From: Robiginitomaculum sp.
GTDB lineage: Bacteria > Pseudomonadota > Alphaproteobacteria > Caulobacterales > Maricaulaceae
Assembly: GCA_021776525.1 (NCBI GenBank)
Contig: JAJFFT010000001.1
Span: 124,001 to 188,000, forward strand
Length of the DNA stretch: 64,000 nt
Reading direction: 5' to 3'
The notes under the pieces are model-generated. The model did not search any database and was not told the origin of the DNA. It worked only from the letters and a program-made list of their open reading frames with translations. Below, in pieces: positions 37,477 through 46,993 of this stretch. Made by a program: the position numbers and the translations under genes. Each line of letters begins with the position of its first letter. The stretch's first letter is position 1.

Positions 37477-38306
37477 ATTTGCACCTGCCCCGTTCGGGTT
37501 CGTGACCGGGGGTCCAGTACGTCACGCAGGCCATCACCCAAAAGGTTCAAACCCAAAACGCTAAATGCGATGGCAAGACCTGGAAACAGCGCCAGCCACG
37601 GGGCAAAACTGGTCATGGTTTGCGCATCAAACAACATACGCCCCCAGCTGGGGTCAGGCGGTTGTGCGCCAAGACCGACATAGGAAAGGCCAGCTTCGGC
37701 AATGATCGCCAGTGAAAACTGGATAGTACCCTGAATGATCAACAGCCCGGTAATACCGGGCAGAATATGCTCGACCGAAATACGAAACACCCCTTTGCCT
37801 GCAAGGCGTGCCGCCATGACGTATTCACGTGGCCACAAGGATAATGCTGCACCTCTGGAAAGGCGCGCAAAAACCGGGATGTTAAAAATACCAATAGCGA
37901 TGATTGCATTGATCGCACCCGGCCCAAAAACCGCAGTGATCAGTATGGCCAGGATCAGGGCAGGAAACGCAAAAACCAGATCATTCATGCGCATCAGCAT
38001 CTCATCGATAAGGCCGCGCCGCGCCGCCGCGACAAGACCCAGTGGAACCCCGACGCCCATACCGATCCCCACAGCAATGACCGCCACTGCCAAAGAATTT
38101 TGCGCCCCGGCCATAACCATGGAGAGCACATCACGGCCCAGATGGTCGGTGCCAAACCAATGGGTTGATGAGGGGGCTTGCAAGCGCCCGGCAATGTCCA
38201 GCACTGTTGGATCAAAAGGCGTCCACATGACGGATATCAGCGCCGCCAAAAACGTCAAAGCGGTCAAAAAGATGCCGATAATAAAGCTGCTGGAAATCCG
38301 CTTCAT
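37473..38306 (-). CDS. peptide/opine-type ABC permease (DppC family)
   Basis: A 277-residue permease with an N-terminal helix and the BPD-transporter core. It starts with the PFDPT...RLQAPSSTHWFGTDHLGRDV segment characteristic of DppC/OppC proteins. The EAA loop is AARLAGKGVFRISVEHILP. It overlaps its neighbours by four bases on both sides. Confidence 0.92.
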   Translation of the reverse strand: MKRISSSFIIGIFLTALTFLAALISVMWTPFDPTVLDIAGRLQAPSSTHWFGTDHLGRDVLSMVMAGAQNSLAVAVIAVGIGMGVGVPLGLVAAARRGLIDEMLMRMNDLVFAFPALILAILITAVFGPGAINAIIAIGIFNIPVFARLSRGAALSLWPREYVMAARLAGKGVFRISVEHILPGITGLLIIQGTIQFSLAIIAEAGLSYVGLGAQPPDPSWGRMLFDAQTMTSFAPWLALFPGLAIAFSVLGLNLLGDGLRDVLDPRSRTRTGQVQI

Positions 38307-39259
38307 GTACCTTTCCCCCGTTTGGAAAGGCGCGGGTCAATCAGCACATAGGCCAGATCAACCAAAAAGGTGATCAGCACAACGGCAAAAACCAGCACCA
38401 CCACGACGCTTTTTACGACGATCAGATCGCGTTGAATAATGCCCTGAAAAACTAACCGCCCAAGGCCCGGCAGGAAAAATACGTTTTCGATGATGATGCT
38501 GCCGGCCAGCAAAAATGAGAATTGCATGCCGATAATGGTCAGCACCGGGATCATCGCATTGCGCAGCGCATGACGCCAGATCACCTGCCCACGGCTTAAG
38601 CCTTTGGCGCGGGCTGTACGGACATAATCCTCGCTTAAAGTTTCGATCAATGCCGCCCGCATGATACGGGCCAGAATGGCAGCCTGCGGTACGGCCAAAG
38701 CCAGTGCGGGTAGTATTAGGGCTTTTAGGGCGGGGAAAAACCCCGCCTGCCAACCCGGAAACCCACCTGCGGAAAACCAGCGCAAGGTTGTCGAAAACAA
38801 CAAGACAAGCAGCATGGCAAACCAGAAATTGGGGATGGCAATGCCGATTTGTGTGGTTCCCATGATCAATGTATCGCCGGGTTTTCCAGCCCTGGACGCC
38901 GCAAAAATTGCGACAGGGAAGGCGATAATTATCGACAAAATGAGTGCAAAAACGGCCAAAGGGAGAGACACAGCGAGGCGCTGGGTGATCAATTCGCCAA
39001 CGGGGACGCGATAAGTATAGCTGGTTCCAAAATCACCCTGCAAGAGTGCGCCGATCCAACTGAAATAGCGCACGAGCAGAGGATCATTTAAGCCAAGTTG
39101 TTCTTGTAAACTGGCCAATGCCGCCGGGTCGGCATTTAGGCCCATCATAAATGCCGCCGGATCGCCGGGAAAAACCTCGATCATCAAAAAAATGACCACA
39201 CTGGCCGCCAATAAAGTCAGGACCAGAGAGAGCAGTCGACGGGCCAGCCAGGCGGTCAT
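38303..39259 (-). CDS. peptide/opine-type ABC permease (DppB family)
   Basis: A 318-residue permease of the DppB/OppB family. The N-terminal helix is followed by FPGDPAAFMMG and GDFGTSY; the EAA loop YVRTARAKGLSRGQVIWRHALRNA (split here by function) precedes the last helices. It lies nine bases after the binding-protein gene. Confidence 0.92.
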   Translation of the reverse strand: MTAWLARRLLSLVLTLLAASVVIFLMIEVFPGDPAAFMMGLNADPAALASLQEQLGLNDPLLVRYFSWIGALLQGDFGTSYTYRVPVGELITQRLAVSLPLAVFALILSIIIAFPVAIFAASRAGKPGDTLIMGTTQIGIAIPNFWFAMLLVLLFSTTLRWFSAGGFPGWQAGFFPALKALILPALALAVPQAAILARIMRAALIETLSEDYVRTARAKGLSRGQVIWRHALRNAMIPVLTIIGMQFSFLLAGSIIIENVFFLPGLGRLVFQGIIQRDLIVVKSVVVVLVFAVVLITFLVDLAYVLIDPRLSKRGKGT

Positions 39260-39268
39260 GAGGTATAC

Positions 39269-40744
39269 TCAGTTTTCAAAATAAACCCCGCTCAGGTTTT
39301 CGCCCTGAATGGGTGCGTTTCTCCACATGCCTTTTAAGCGCTTATCCCAAACCCCCATTTTGGCAAATTGGAACAAAAACCCATTGACGCTGTCCGTGGT
39401 GATTTGGCGCTGGGCATCGCGCAACAACGCGTCGCGTGTCGCCGGATCATTGCTTACGGTGAGCGCGTCAATAATGGCGTTAAATGTGGCGCTCTGATAG
39501 CCAAAATAATAATCAGGGCGCGCATAAATACCAATGTCCATGGGTTCGCTGTGCGAGACAATGCTGAGATCATAATCCTTATTGGTGAAAACCTGATCCA
39601 GCCATTGCGCCCATTCCATATTCTCAATCGTCAGGCGAATGCCGATCTTGGCCAATTGCGCGGCGATTATTTCGCCGCCGCGCCGGGCATAACTGGGCGG
39701 CGGCAGTTTCAGACTTGCCGAGAACCCTTCTGGATAACCCGCTTCGGTCAATAAAGCGCGGGCGAGGTCCAGATCAAAGGGATAGAATTGGGTGAGGTCT
39801 TCATAGGCACTATGGCCCGGCGAGAAATGCGAGCCAATCGGAATACCGCGCCCAAACATCGCCCCGTCTATAATATCCTGACGGTTGATCGCATGGGCGA
39901 TGGCGCGGCGGACCAGCAGGTTATCAAAAGGTGCTTTGGCGTTATTGATGGCCAATATAGTTTCGCCTTCGGTTGATCCGATAACCACATCAAAGCGCGG
40001 ATCGTTCTCGAAGGCCGGCAGGTTTTCCGGGGCTGGATAATTGGCAAAGCCGTCCACATCCCCGGCCAATAACGCTGCATAGGCTGCTGCTGGATCGGCA
40101 ATGAACATAAAGCGGATTGATGGAGATTTCGCAGGATTTCCCCAATAATCATCATTGCGCACGAGGTCGATGGCATAACCTTTGCGCCATTCAACGAATG
40201 TAAACGGCCCGGTTCCGATGGGGTGCACAATGTTGTTTGCGGCGCTTTGGGGATCAACGATTACCGCATCACCAAGGCCCATATTATAGAGAAAATCACC
40301 GGCCGGATGGTGCAAGGTAACTTTGACGTGCAGCGGATCCAAAACCTCGACGGCTTTTATTGGCGCAAATAATGCTTTTTGAGCATTGGCGGAACCGGGC
40401 TGGGTGGCGCGGGTCAACGAGAATATTACATCATCGGCATCAAAGCGGCTGCCATCATGAAAACGCACGCCCTCTTGCAATGTAAAAACATAAACCAGCC
40501 CATCGGGTGATATGGTCCATGATGCCGCCAATGCGGGCTGAACGCTGCCATCGTCAATAATACGGGTCAGGCCTTCAAATATATTGCCATATACCACACC
40601 ATCAATGGCCGCCGCGGCGCCAATGGTCGGATCCAGACCCGGTGGTTCCAACTGCATGCCCAACACGATGCCAGTTTTGGGCACGCTTTGCCCACAGGCA
40701 ACAAGCATCAGGGCCGACAGTATCAATGCGGCGGTTTTAATCAT
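39269..40744 (-). CDS. ABC transporter substrate-binding lipoprotein (family 5)
   Basis: A 491-residue binding protein of the DppA/OppA class. The ATG at 40744 is chosen because the protein then begins with a lipoprotein signal (lipobox LVAC) and the start overlaps the stop of the M20 hydrolase gene by eight bases. An upstream in-frame start at 40774 would add ten residues. The conserved opening LEPPGLDPT, YVFTLQEGVRFHDG and IGTGPFTFVEW motifs are present. The ligand could be a peptide, opine or modified amino acid. Confidence 0.9.
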   Translation of the reverse strand: MIKTAALILSALMLVACGQSVPKTGIVLGMQLEPPGLDPTIGAAAAIDGVVYGNIFEGLTRIIDDGSVQPALAASWTISPDGLVYVFTLQEGVRFHDGSRFDADDVIFSLTRATQPGSANAQKALFAPIKAVEVLDPLHVKVTLHHPAGDFLYNMGLGDAVIVDPQSAANNIVHPIGTGPFTFVEWRKGYAIDLVRNDDYWGNPAKSPSIRFMFIADPAAAYAALLAGDVDGFANYPAPENLPAFENDPRFDVVIGSTEGETILAINNAKAPFDNLLVRRAIAHAINRQDIIDGAMFGRGIPIGSHFSPGHSAYEDLTQFYPFDLDLARALLTEAGYPEGFSASLKLPPPSYARRGGEIIAAQLAKIGIRLTIENMEWAQWLDQVFTNKDYDLSIVSHSEPMDIGIYARPDYYFGYQSATFNAIIDALTVSNDPATRDALLRDAQRQITTDSVNGFLFQFAKMGVWDKRLKGMWRNAPIQGENLSGVYFEN

Positions 40745-42029
40745 CAGTGTTGCCACCAAGAAGGGTGCAGGCACTGAGGGCCATAACCTTGGCCGAGTTT
40801 ACCATATCGTCGATCACCACATACTCGTCTGGCTGGTGAGCCAGATCAAGAATACCCGGCCCATAGGCGATGCAGTCTTTCAGCTTGCCGATGCGCTCGA
40901 TATGTTTTTGATCATAAGTGCCGGGCGAACAGACAATTTGCGCGCTCTTTTTCATGACCTGATGTATGGCGTCGCTGGTGGCCCGGACCACCGGACGCTC
41001 AGGGTCGGTCATGCTAGGGTGAACGGCAAAAAGATCAGTCATGGTATAGGCGAAATTTTCGCGGGTTTTGCTGAGATTATCCAATATGTCTTTAACCTCA
41101 CCGCGTACGCTCTCCAGCTTTTCCTCGATCAAAAAACGCCGATCAATGACCATGCGGCAACTGTCGGCCACACAAGGTGCAGGCAAGGCACCATCATCGC
41201 GCTCATCCTGGCCACCATGGATGGAGTTTATGTTGATCGTTGATTGTTTGGCACCATCGGGGACAACGGGCATGTCAGTCAGACGGGCAGCAAGTGCGGG
41301 GTAAAGGTCACGTTCAAAGCGGTGTAATACGTCGCCCATATGCTCTATGGCGCTGTCGCCAAAAAACGGCATAGAGCCATGGGCAATGCGGCCATGGGTT
41401 TCAATTTGCGCCCACCAGACGCCGCGATGACCAATACAGACCCGATCCACATTCAAAGGTTCGGGAATGATCACATGATCGACGCGGGATTTATCGAACC
41501 AGCCGTTTTGGGCCAGATAAGCGACACCACCAAATCCACCGGATTCTTCATCAACGGTGCCGGAAAATTCCAACGTTCCGGCATAATCATGACCGCTATC
41601 AATAATGGCTTCCATGGCGATAATCGCGGCGGCGATACCGCCTTTCATATCGCAGGCCCCGCGCCCAAAAATCTTGCCGTCTTTTATAACGCCGGCAAAT
41701 GGGTCAACGCTCCACCCCTGACCGACCTCTACCACATCAATATGGCCGTTGAAATGCACGCAGGGTCCGGGGTGCTTGCCTTCGCGGCGTGCGACTATAT
41801 TGATGCGAGGGTAACGGTCGCTGTCGCCGGGCGTGCCTTTGGCGCGGACGTATTTTACGTCGAAGCCCTTATCTTTTAGGCGATTGCCCAGATATTCAGC
41901 GCAAGGTTGATAGGCGTCACCGGGCGGGTTGATGGTGGGAAAAGCAATGAGATCACGGGTCAGCTCGACCAGGTCATCATGGCGACGATCAATCTGGGTA
42001 CGAAGCGAGCTGGCAAGTGTTGTTGTCAT
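40737..42029 (-). CDS. M20-family metallohydrolase (ArgE/DapE-like)
   Basis: A 430-residue zinc hydrolase. Metal ligands and catalytic residues are visible as NGHIDVV (His, Asp), GRGACDMKGG (bridging Asp), TVDEESGG (catalytic Glu), IPEPL and the C-terminal DQKHIE His. The family removes acyl groups from amino acids or cleaves dipeptides. Between an APC permease and a peptide-type importer, it may release an amino acid from an imported N-acyl or peptide conjugate. The exact substrate is unknown. Confidence 0.88.
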   Translation of the reverse strand: MTTTLASSLRTQIDRRHDDLVELTRDLIAFPTINPPGDAYQPCAEYLGNRLKDKGFDVKYVRAKGTPGDSDRYPRINIVARREGKHPGPCVHFNGHIDVVEVGQGWSVDPFAGVIKDGKIFGRGACDMKGGIAAAIIAMEAIIDSGHDYAGTLEFSGTVDEESGGFGGVAYLAQNGWFDKSRVDHVIIPEPLNVDRVCIGHRGVWWAQIETHGRIAHGSMPFFGDSAIEHMGDVLHRFERDLYPALAARLTDMPVVPDGAKQSTININSIHGGQDERDDGALPAPCVADSCRMVIDRRFLIEEKLESVRGEVKDILDNLSKTRENFAYTMTDLFAVHPSMTDPERPVVRATSDAIHQVMKKSAQIVCSPGTYDQKHIERIGKLKDCIAYGPGILDLAHQPDEYVVIDDMVNSAKVMALSACTLLGGNTDD

Positions 42030-42089
42030 GGTGTGTCTCTGGAAAAATCACAAGATGCCATGTTTACGCTTTTTCCCAAAAAACCCAAC

Positions 42090-43388
42090 TCATGCTTTGT
42101 TGCGAAAGTATCTGAACAGGTAAAAAACCGGTACTGATGCGGCCAGCATGGGCACACCCCAGACAAGCACTTTTAGACCAGAACCTATCATCGCCACCAG
42201 GGAATACACCAAGGCGATAATGGCGATGATGGTCCAGCTTCTAGTGTTTTTCCATGAATATTTCAGGTCAGCCAGAGACGATACGGCATAGGGTGTCAGG
42301 GTCGCCAGTGTTGACATTGAAATCAGGAAGGTGAAGGCGGAAACCAGCCCGTCTGAATAATTGAACATCAATAAAACGGTGGCAATACTGGATGATATAA
42401 GCAGGGAAAGATAAGGGGCATGGCCTTTATTGCGGCGCATGAGAAATGCCGGGGCCAAACCATCAAGGGCGGCCGACATCGGCATTTGCCCGCTGAGAAG
42501 TATGTTGCCATTCATGGATCCTGCTGTGGCAATTAACGCCCCCAGAGCAATCAGCGGTGCGCCAACGGGACCCAGTGCCTTGGCTGCATCTACAAACGGC
42601 GCCGTGGATTTGGCCAGTTGATCAGCTGGTACCAGCATCATGACGGACGCCGTTGAAGCAATATAGAGAATGGTCACGGTGATGGTGCCAAAGATGACGG
42701 CGCGCGGAATAGTGCGTTTTGCATTGATGACATCTCCCGATGGAACCACCCCGGCCTCGATCCCCAAAAACGCCCACATGGTCAAAAGGGCAGTTGCCGC
42801 CAATGCTGGCAGAACAGGTTTGTCCATCGGGTTGAAGGGCGGCATGGTTTCAGGCGAACCGGCAATCAATCCCAAGCTTATGATAACGACCAGAGGCGTC
42901 AATTTCAGTACAGCCATCAATAATTGCGCTGCGGCAGCCTCGGCAATGCCGCGCATATTGATTGCAGTTAGTATCCAGATCATCGCCATGGCGGCTCCGG
43001 CCTGTAGCGCAGTATGGGCGCCAATAACGGGGATCAGAGCCCCCAGATAACCGGCAAAGGCCACACTGATGGCCGCTGTGGCGAATACCGTAGCCAGCCA
43101 ATATCCCCAGCCCACCATAAAGCCGGCCAGATCACCAAAGGCATCATGGGCAAACGCATAGGGGCCACCGGTGCGGTCTGTGCGGCTGGCCAACCGGCCT
43201 AAAATCAGCGCGATCAACATGGCCCCGGCGCTGGTCAGCAACCAGCCCAAAAACCCTAATGATCCATAGGGCGCCAAAACCGCAGGCAGTAAAAAAATGC
43301 CGGAACCAACCATCACCCCAACGGTCATTGACCAGACTTTCCAGAACCCCATGCTGGGTTTGGTGTTCTGATTGTCCTGATGGCTCAT
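42090..43388 (-). CDS. APC-superfamily amino acid permease
   Basis: A 432-residue transporter with 12 helices. The ATG at 43388 forms an ATGA overlap with the dimethylargininase stop, so the longer frame to 43415 is rejected. GSGIFLLPAVLAPYG in the first helix and the FAHDAFGD segment are typical of arginine/ornithine-type and related APC antiporters or symporters. Coupling to dimethylargininase suggests an arginine-like substrate or exchange of product for substrate (inference). Confidence 0.87.
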   Translation of the reverse strand: MSHQDNQNTKPSMGFWKVWSMTVGVMVGSGIFLLPAVLAPYGSLGFLGWLLTSAGAMLIALILGRLASRTDRTGGPYAFAHDAFGDLAGFMVGWGYWLATVFATAAISVAFAGYLGALIPVIGAHTALQAGAAMAMIWILTAINMRGIAEAAAAQLLMAVLKLTPLVVIISLGLIAGSPETMPPFNPMDKPVLPALAATALLTMWAFLGIEAGVVPSGDVINAKRTIPRAVIFGTITVTILYIASTASVMMLVPADQLAKSTAPFVDAAKALGPVGAPLIALGALIATAGSMNGNILLSGQMPMSAALDGLAPAFLMRRNKGHAPYLSLLISSSIATVLLMFNYSDGLVSAFTFLISMSTLATLTPYAVSSLADLKYSWKNTRSWTIIAIIALVYSLVAMIGSGLKVLVWGVPMLAASVPVFYLFRYFRNKA

Positions 43389-44191
43389 ATTTGGTTCCAC
43401 CGTAAAGACATGCAAGACAACCCTGCATCAATTTTACCGATCTGGGTGGTGGGCAAGGGGACCACCCTATAGCCATTAGACGTCAGCAGATCGATGGTCT
43501 TTGGAAAGTCTGCCCCGACAAACACCACATCATTAACGCGCAAGGCATTGGCGGCAGCTTCTTCACCATCGGGGACACGGATGGTTTTCAACCCGTCAAA
43601 AACCCCTGACCGGGCCAGCCGCGCGGTAGTCAATACGGTATCTGGATCCAGCAACGAACAGTCAGTTTTAAAATGTAAAACATCTGGCGGGGTTTGGACG
43701 ATCCGTCCCTTTTTGCCAAGTTGGCCAAGGCATTGCACCAGCGCCTCTGCACCGGCTCTATCGGTGCGCGCAGACAAGCCGATCATGACTGTGTCCCGCG
43801 TATAAAGAACATCGCCGCCTTCGACATGCCCCTTGGGTAGTTCGATCACAGTGTCAAAGGTATCGCGCAAGGTGGGGGCCATGGCAGATGCCTCGCCAGC
43901 GCGGCTCGGCGCGGATGAGCGCAGGATAATGCTGCCCTTGGTGAACACCAGCGCCGGGTCTTCGACAAATATGCTGTCGGGATACTCTTCCAGTGCAGGC
44001 AATATGGTCACCTCCACGCCGGCCAGGCCCAGTGCAGCGATATAGGCGTTATGTTCTGCTTTGACGCCCTGATAATCCGGATTGCCCACATTATCGGCCC
44101 GCAGGCCATGGGCCACGCTGTGCGCCGGGCATCGCACAATGGCCCGGTTAAACCGCGTCGGGTTTTGATTGTTTGCCATTATGCCACTCAT
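43385..44191 (-). CDS. ddaH: dimethylargininase (DDAH)
   Basis: A 268-residue guanidino-modifying enzyme. The catalytic Cys is Cys260 in LSCMSLRW, the His is His173 in LHFKTDCS and the Glu is Glu124 in GHVEGGD, the arrangement of DDAH. The enzyme converts N-methylated arginines to citrulline plus methylamines; arginine deiminase is less likely because it is about 400 residues long. An ATG at 44179 is an alternative start. It lies 7 bp after the flavoprotein gene within the operon. Confidence 0.88.
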   Translation of the reverse strand: MSGIMANNQNPTRFNRAIVRCPAHSVAHGLRADNVGNPDYQGVKAEHNAYIAALGLAGVEVTILPALEEYPDSIFVEDPALVFTKGSIILRSSAPSRAGEASAMAPTLRDTFDTVIELPKGHVEGGDVLYTRDTVMIGLSARTDRAGAEALVQCLGQLGKKGRIVQTPPDVLHFKTDCSLLDPDTVLTTARLARSGVFDGLKTIRVPDGEEAAANALRVNDVVFVGADFPKTIDLLTSNGYRVVPLPTTQIGKIDAGLSCMSLRWNQI

Positions 44192-44198
44192 GTTTTGA

Positions 44199-45803
44199 TC
44201 ACGATAACACCCGGCGCAAAAGGTTGCGATCTTTCAGGATCACATGCGCCGCGTTATGGCCGGGTGCACCGGTCACGCCGCCGCCCGGATGGGTGCCCGC
44301 GCCGCACATATAAAGGCCTTTAACGGGGCCACGATAACTGCCATGGCCCAGAACTGGCCGTGCTGACCAGAGCTGATCTATGGTCATATTGCCGTGCATA
44401 ATGTCTCCGCCGACAAGGCCGAATTTATCCTCCAACCCTTTGGGCGAGAGTTTTGTCTGCGCTAGAATGGAGGCTCGAAATCCGGGCGCATGTTTCTCGA
44501 CGGTGTCCAGAATGACGTCTGCGGCCTTGTCGTCTACATCGTCCCAGTTTTGACCGTTTGGTAAAATGGGCGCGAATTGTTGGCAAAAGAGGCTGGCCAC
44601 ATGACAGCCTTTCGGTGCCAGACTATCATCAACGGTGGACGGGATCAGCATTTCCACAATGGGGTCTTTCGACCAGCCATGTTGTTTGGCGTCCACAAAG
44701 GCACGGTCCATATAGTCCAGCGTCGGGGCCAGAATGATGCCGCTTTGATGGTGTGGTCCGGGTTCCGGCTTGCATGTGAAAGTAGGCAGTTCTGAAAGTG
44801 CGACATTCATCCGAAATGTGCCTGAGCCGGTTTGAAAAGAGCTGATGCGTTTTAGAAAATCCGCAGGCAGGTCGCGGGCATCCATCATACGCTCATAAAG
44901 CAGCCGTGGTCCGACATTGGCGATAACGCGCGGTGCCTGAATATCTTCGCCGCTTTGCAGCCGCACGCCGGTGGTTTTACCGTTTTTGACCAGCACCTGA
45001 TCGACGGCGCTATCAAGGCTGATCTTTACGCCCAGGTCCTCGCAGACATCAGCCATAATCTGGGTGATTTTCCCCATGCCACCGATACAGTGCCCCCAGG
45101 CACCTTTTTTGCCATTCACTTCGCCAAATACGTGATGCAACAAGACATAGGCGCTGCCGGGTGTGTCAGGGCTGGCATAATTGCCGACCACGGAATCAAA
45201 TCCGAAGGCGGCTTTAACCGCTTCGCTCTCAAACCAGCCATCAAGATAATTACGGGCGCTTTTGGTGAACAAATCCATCACATCGCGTTGGTGCTCAATC
45301 GGCAATTTACTGATCGGCAGGCCCTGTTTGGCCGCGGCAATCAGCGTGCCCAGACCATCGCCGATATTGGGCGGTGCTTTGAGCGCCAGAGCGCGCAGGA
45401 CGTTGGCGACATTTTCCAACGCATCATAATAGGCAGGCAGAATGTCGGCATCATGGTCAGAGAATTTGCGAAACTCTTTTTGCGTAGCCTCCAAACCGCC
45501 GCCAAGCATCAAATAGCCCCCATCTTCCTGAGGCAAAAAGTTGGATACAGGCCGCTCAATAACCCGATAGCCGTGTTTTTCCAGCGCCATGTCTTCGATC
45601 ACTTTGGTCTGCAACAGGCTGACGGTATAACTGGCTACAGAGTTTTTGAAGCCGGGATGAAACTCTTCAGTCACGGCCGCGCCGCCAACCACGCCCCGGC
45701 GCTCTACAATGCGCACATTAAGGCCAGCCCGGGCCAGATAAAAAGCGCAGACCAAGCCGTTATGCCCGGCGCCAACGATGATCGCGTCAATGGCTTTGCT
45801 CAT
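44199..45803 (-). CDS. PYROXD2/phytoene-desaturase-like FAD oxidoreductase
   Basis: A 534-residue flavoprotein. The N-terminal dinucleotide motif is VGAGHNGLVCAFYLARAG with ERRGVVGGAA following, and the C-terminal GLYMCGAGTHPGGGVTGAPGHNAA completes the FAD site. This is the signature of the PYROXD2 branch of the phytoene desaturase/amine oxidase superfamily. The start at 45803 has AGGAA upstream and overlaps the Rieske gene stop (ATGA); a longer frame to 45848 is rejected. The oxidised substrate is unknown; an amine oxidation step would fit the operon. Confidence 0.86.
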   Translation of the reverse strand: MSKAIDAIIVGAGHNGLVCAFYLARAGLNVRIVERRGVVGGAAVTEEFHPGFKNSVASYTVSLLQTKVIEDMALEKHGYRVIERPVSNFLPQEDGGYLMLGGGLEATQKEFRKFSDHDADILPAYYDALENVANVLRALALKAPPNIGDGLGTLIAAAKQGLPISKLPIEHQRDVMDLFTKSARNYLDGWFESEAVKAAFGFDSVVGNYASPDTPGSAYVLLHHVFGEVNGKKGAWGHCIGGMGKITQIMADVCEDLGVKISLDSAVDQVLVKNGKTTGVRLQSGEDIQAPRVIANVGPRLLYERMMDARDLPADFLKRISSFQTGSGTFRMNVALSELPTFTCKPEPGPHHQSGIILAPTLDYMDRAFVDAKQHGWSKDPIVEMLIPSTVDDSLAPKGCHVASLFCQQFAPILPNGQNWDDVDDKAADVILDTVEKHAPGFRASILAQTKLSPKGLEDKFGLVGGDIMHGNMTIDQLWSARPVLGHGSYRGPVKGLYMCGAGTHPGGGVTGAPGHNAAHVILKDRNLLRRVLS

Positions 45804-46993
45804 GGCTGTGTTCCTGTTGTCTTTGATACTTGTGGTGCTGTGCTCCACCCTGGGGCGGGGCGATCATTCAATTTGGCTTCTGGGATCAAGGCGCGGATAT
45901 TACGACAAAACTGCCGCAGGCAAACCTCGCTTTGCCCCAATGGACCGGCCGAAAAACTTGCTGATTGCATGCCATGCTGCACACGCGTGATCAGGGCGGT
46001 ATCCTCGGTATTGACCTGCCGGTTGATGCGCCAGTTCAGATAACGCGCCGCGCGCATTTCGCGGCGCTCATCAGGCAGGGCATAGCTGACCTCGCGAATG
46101 AGCGTCTGCGTTGGCGAAACAGGTAAAAATTGCATGAAGTCAACCTGATCGGGGTAGATATCAAACGCTACATTTGGCCAAAGTTTGAAATACAGCCAAT
46201 GGCGTTTTTGGGCATCGGGCAGATGATCCACATCCGGTAAAAAATGCTGGTATAAGCGTTCAGAAAGGTTGGCCGAAGGCGGCTCAACCATATCGCCCCA
46301 CATGCGGTCCACATGGGTATTGGCTTCGATGCCATAGGAGCGGCCAAACAACCGCGTCAGACCGGGATGGGCCACCGGGATGTGCAGAGCATCAGAATAA
46401 TTGTCGGCGACATTCTTCCAGTTCACATCGCGCGGGCGCAACGTCACACGGCCTAATGCTTTCAGGTTTTCAAACTGATTAGGCGCAATCAGGCCCTCAT
46501 AAGGGGCCATCATCTGGGCCACAGAAGGGCCATGGTTTTTGAGGCGGATAAAGATAAAGCCGTGCCAAGTCTCCATCTCAACCGGTGTTAGACCATGTTT
46601 GTGGGTATCCAGGTTGGGATAATCCTCGCGGTGCGGTACGCCCACAAGCGCGCCTTCAAGGTCGTAGGTCCAGGCGTGATAGGGGCAGGTCAGCCGGTTG
46701 GCACAGCCGCTATGACCATCCACCAGGCGCGAGCCGCGATGGCGGCAGACATTGGTAAAGGCACGCACCAGACCATCCTTACCGCGTACCGCGATGATGC
46801 TTTCCCCTAAAAAGTCGAGCGTGTGCCAGTCCCCGGTGTTGGCAATATCGTTTTGGTGACAGACGATTTGCCAAGAGCTGGTGAAAACCGCTTTGCGTTC
46901 GGCCTGAAAAAAATCGAGATCGTTATAGCACCATGCAGGTAGGCCCCACCCATCCAGAAGATCAGGGGTTTGTATGGTTTTATCCATACTCAT
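45800..46993 (-). CDS. Rieske non-heme iron oxygenase, alpha subunit
   Basis: A 397-residue oxygenase. The [2Fe-2S] Rieske ligands are Cys83, His85, Cys103 and His106 (CRHRG ... CPYHAW). The mononuclear iron site is DNYSDALHIPVAHPGL with two His. It resembles the GbcA/stachydrine/carnitine group of oxygenases that demethylate or cleave quaternary ammonium compounds. No dedicated ferredoxin reductase gene is adjacent, so electrons must come from a partner elsewhere. It has 4-base overlaps on both sides. Confidence 0.9.
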   Translation of the reverse strand: MSMDKTIQTPDLLDGWGLPAWCYNDLDFFQAERKAVFTSSWQIVCHQNDIANTGDWHTLDFLGESIIAVRGKDGLVRAFTNVCRHRGSRLVDGHSGCANRLTCPYHAWTYDLEGALVGVPHREDYPNLDTHKHGLTPVEMETWHGFIFIRLKNHGPSVAQMMAPYEGLIAPNQFENLKALGRVTLRPRDVNWKNVADNYSDALHIPVAHPGLTRLFGRSYGIEANTHVDRMWGDMVEPPSANLSERLYQHFLPDVDHLPDAQKRHWLYFKLWPNVAFDIYPDQVDFMQFLPVSPTQTLIREVSYALPDERREMRAARYLNWRINRQVNTEDTALITRVQHGMQSASFSAGPLGQSEVCLRQFCRNIRALIPEAKLNDRPAPGWSTAPQVSKTTGTQP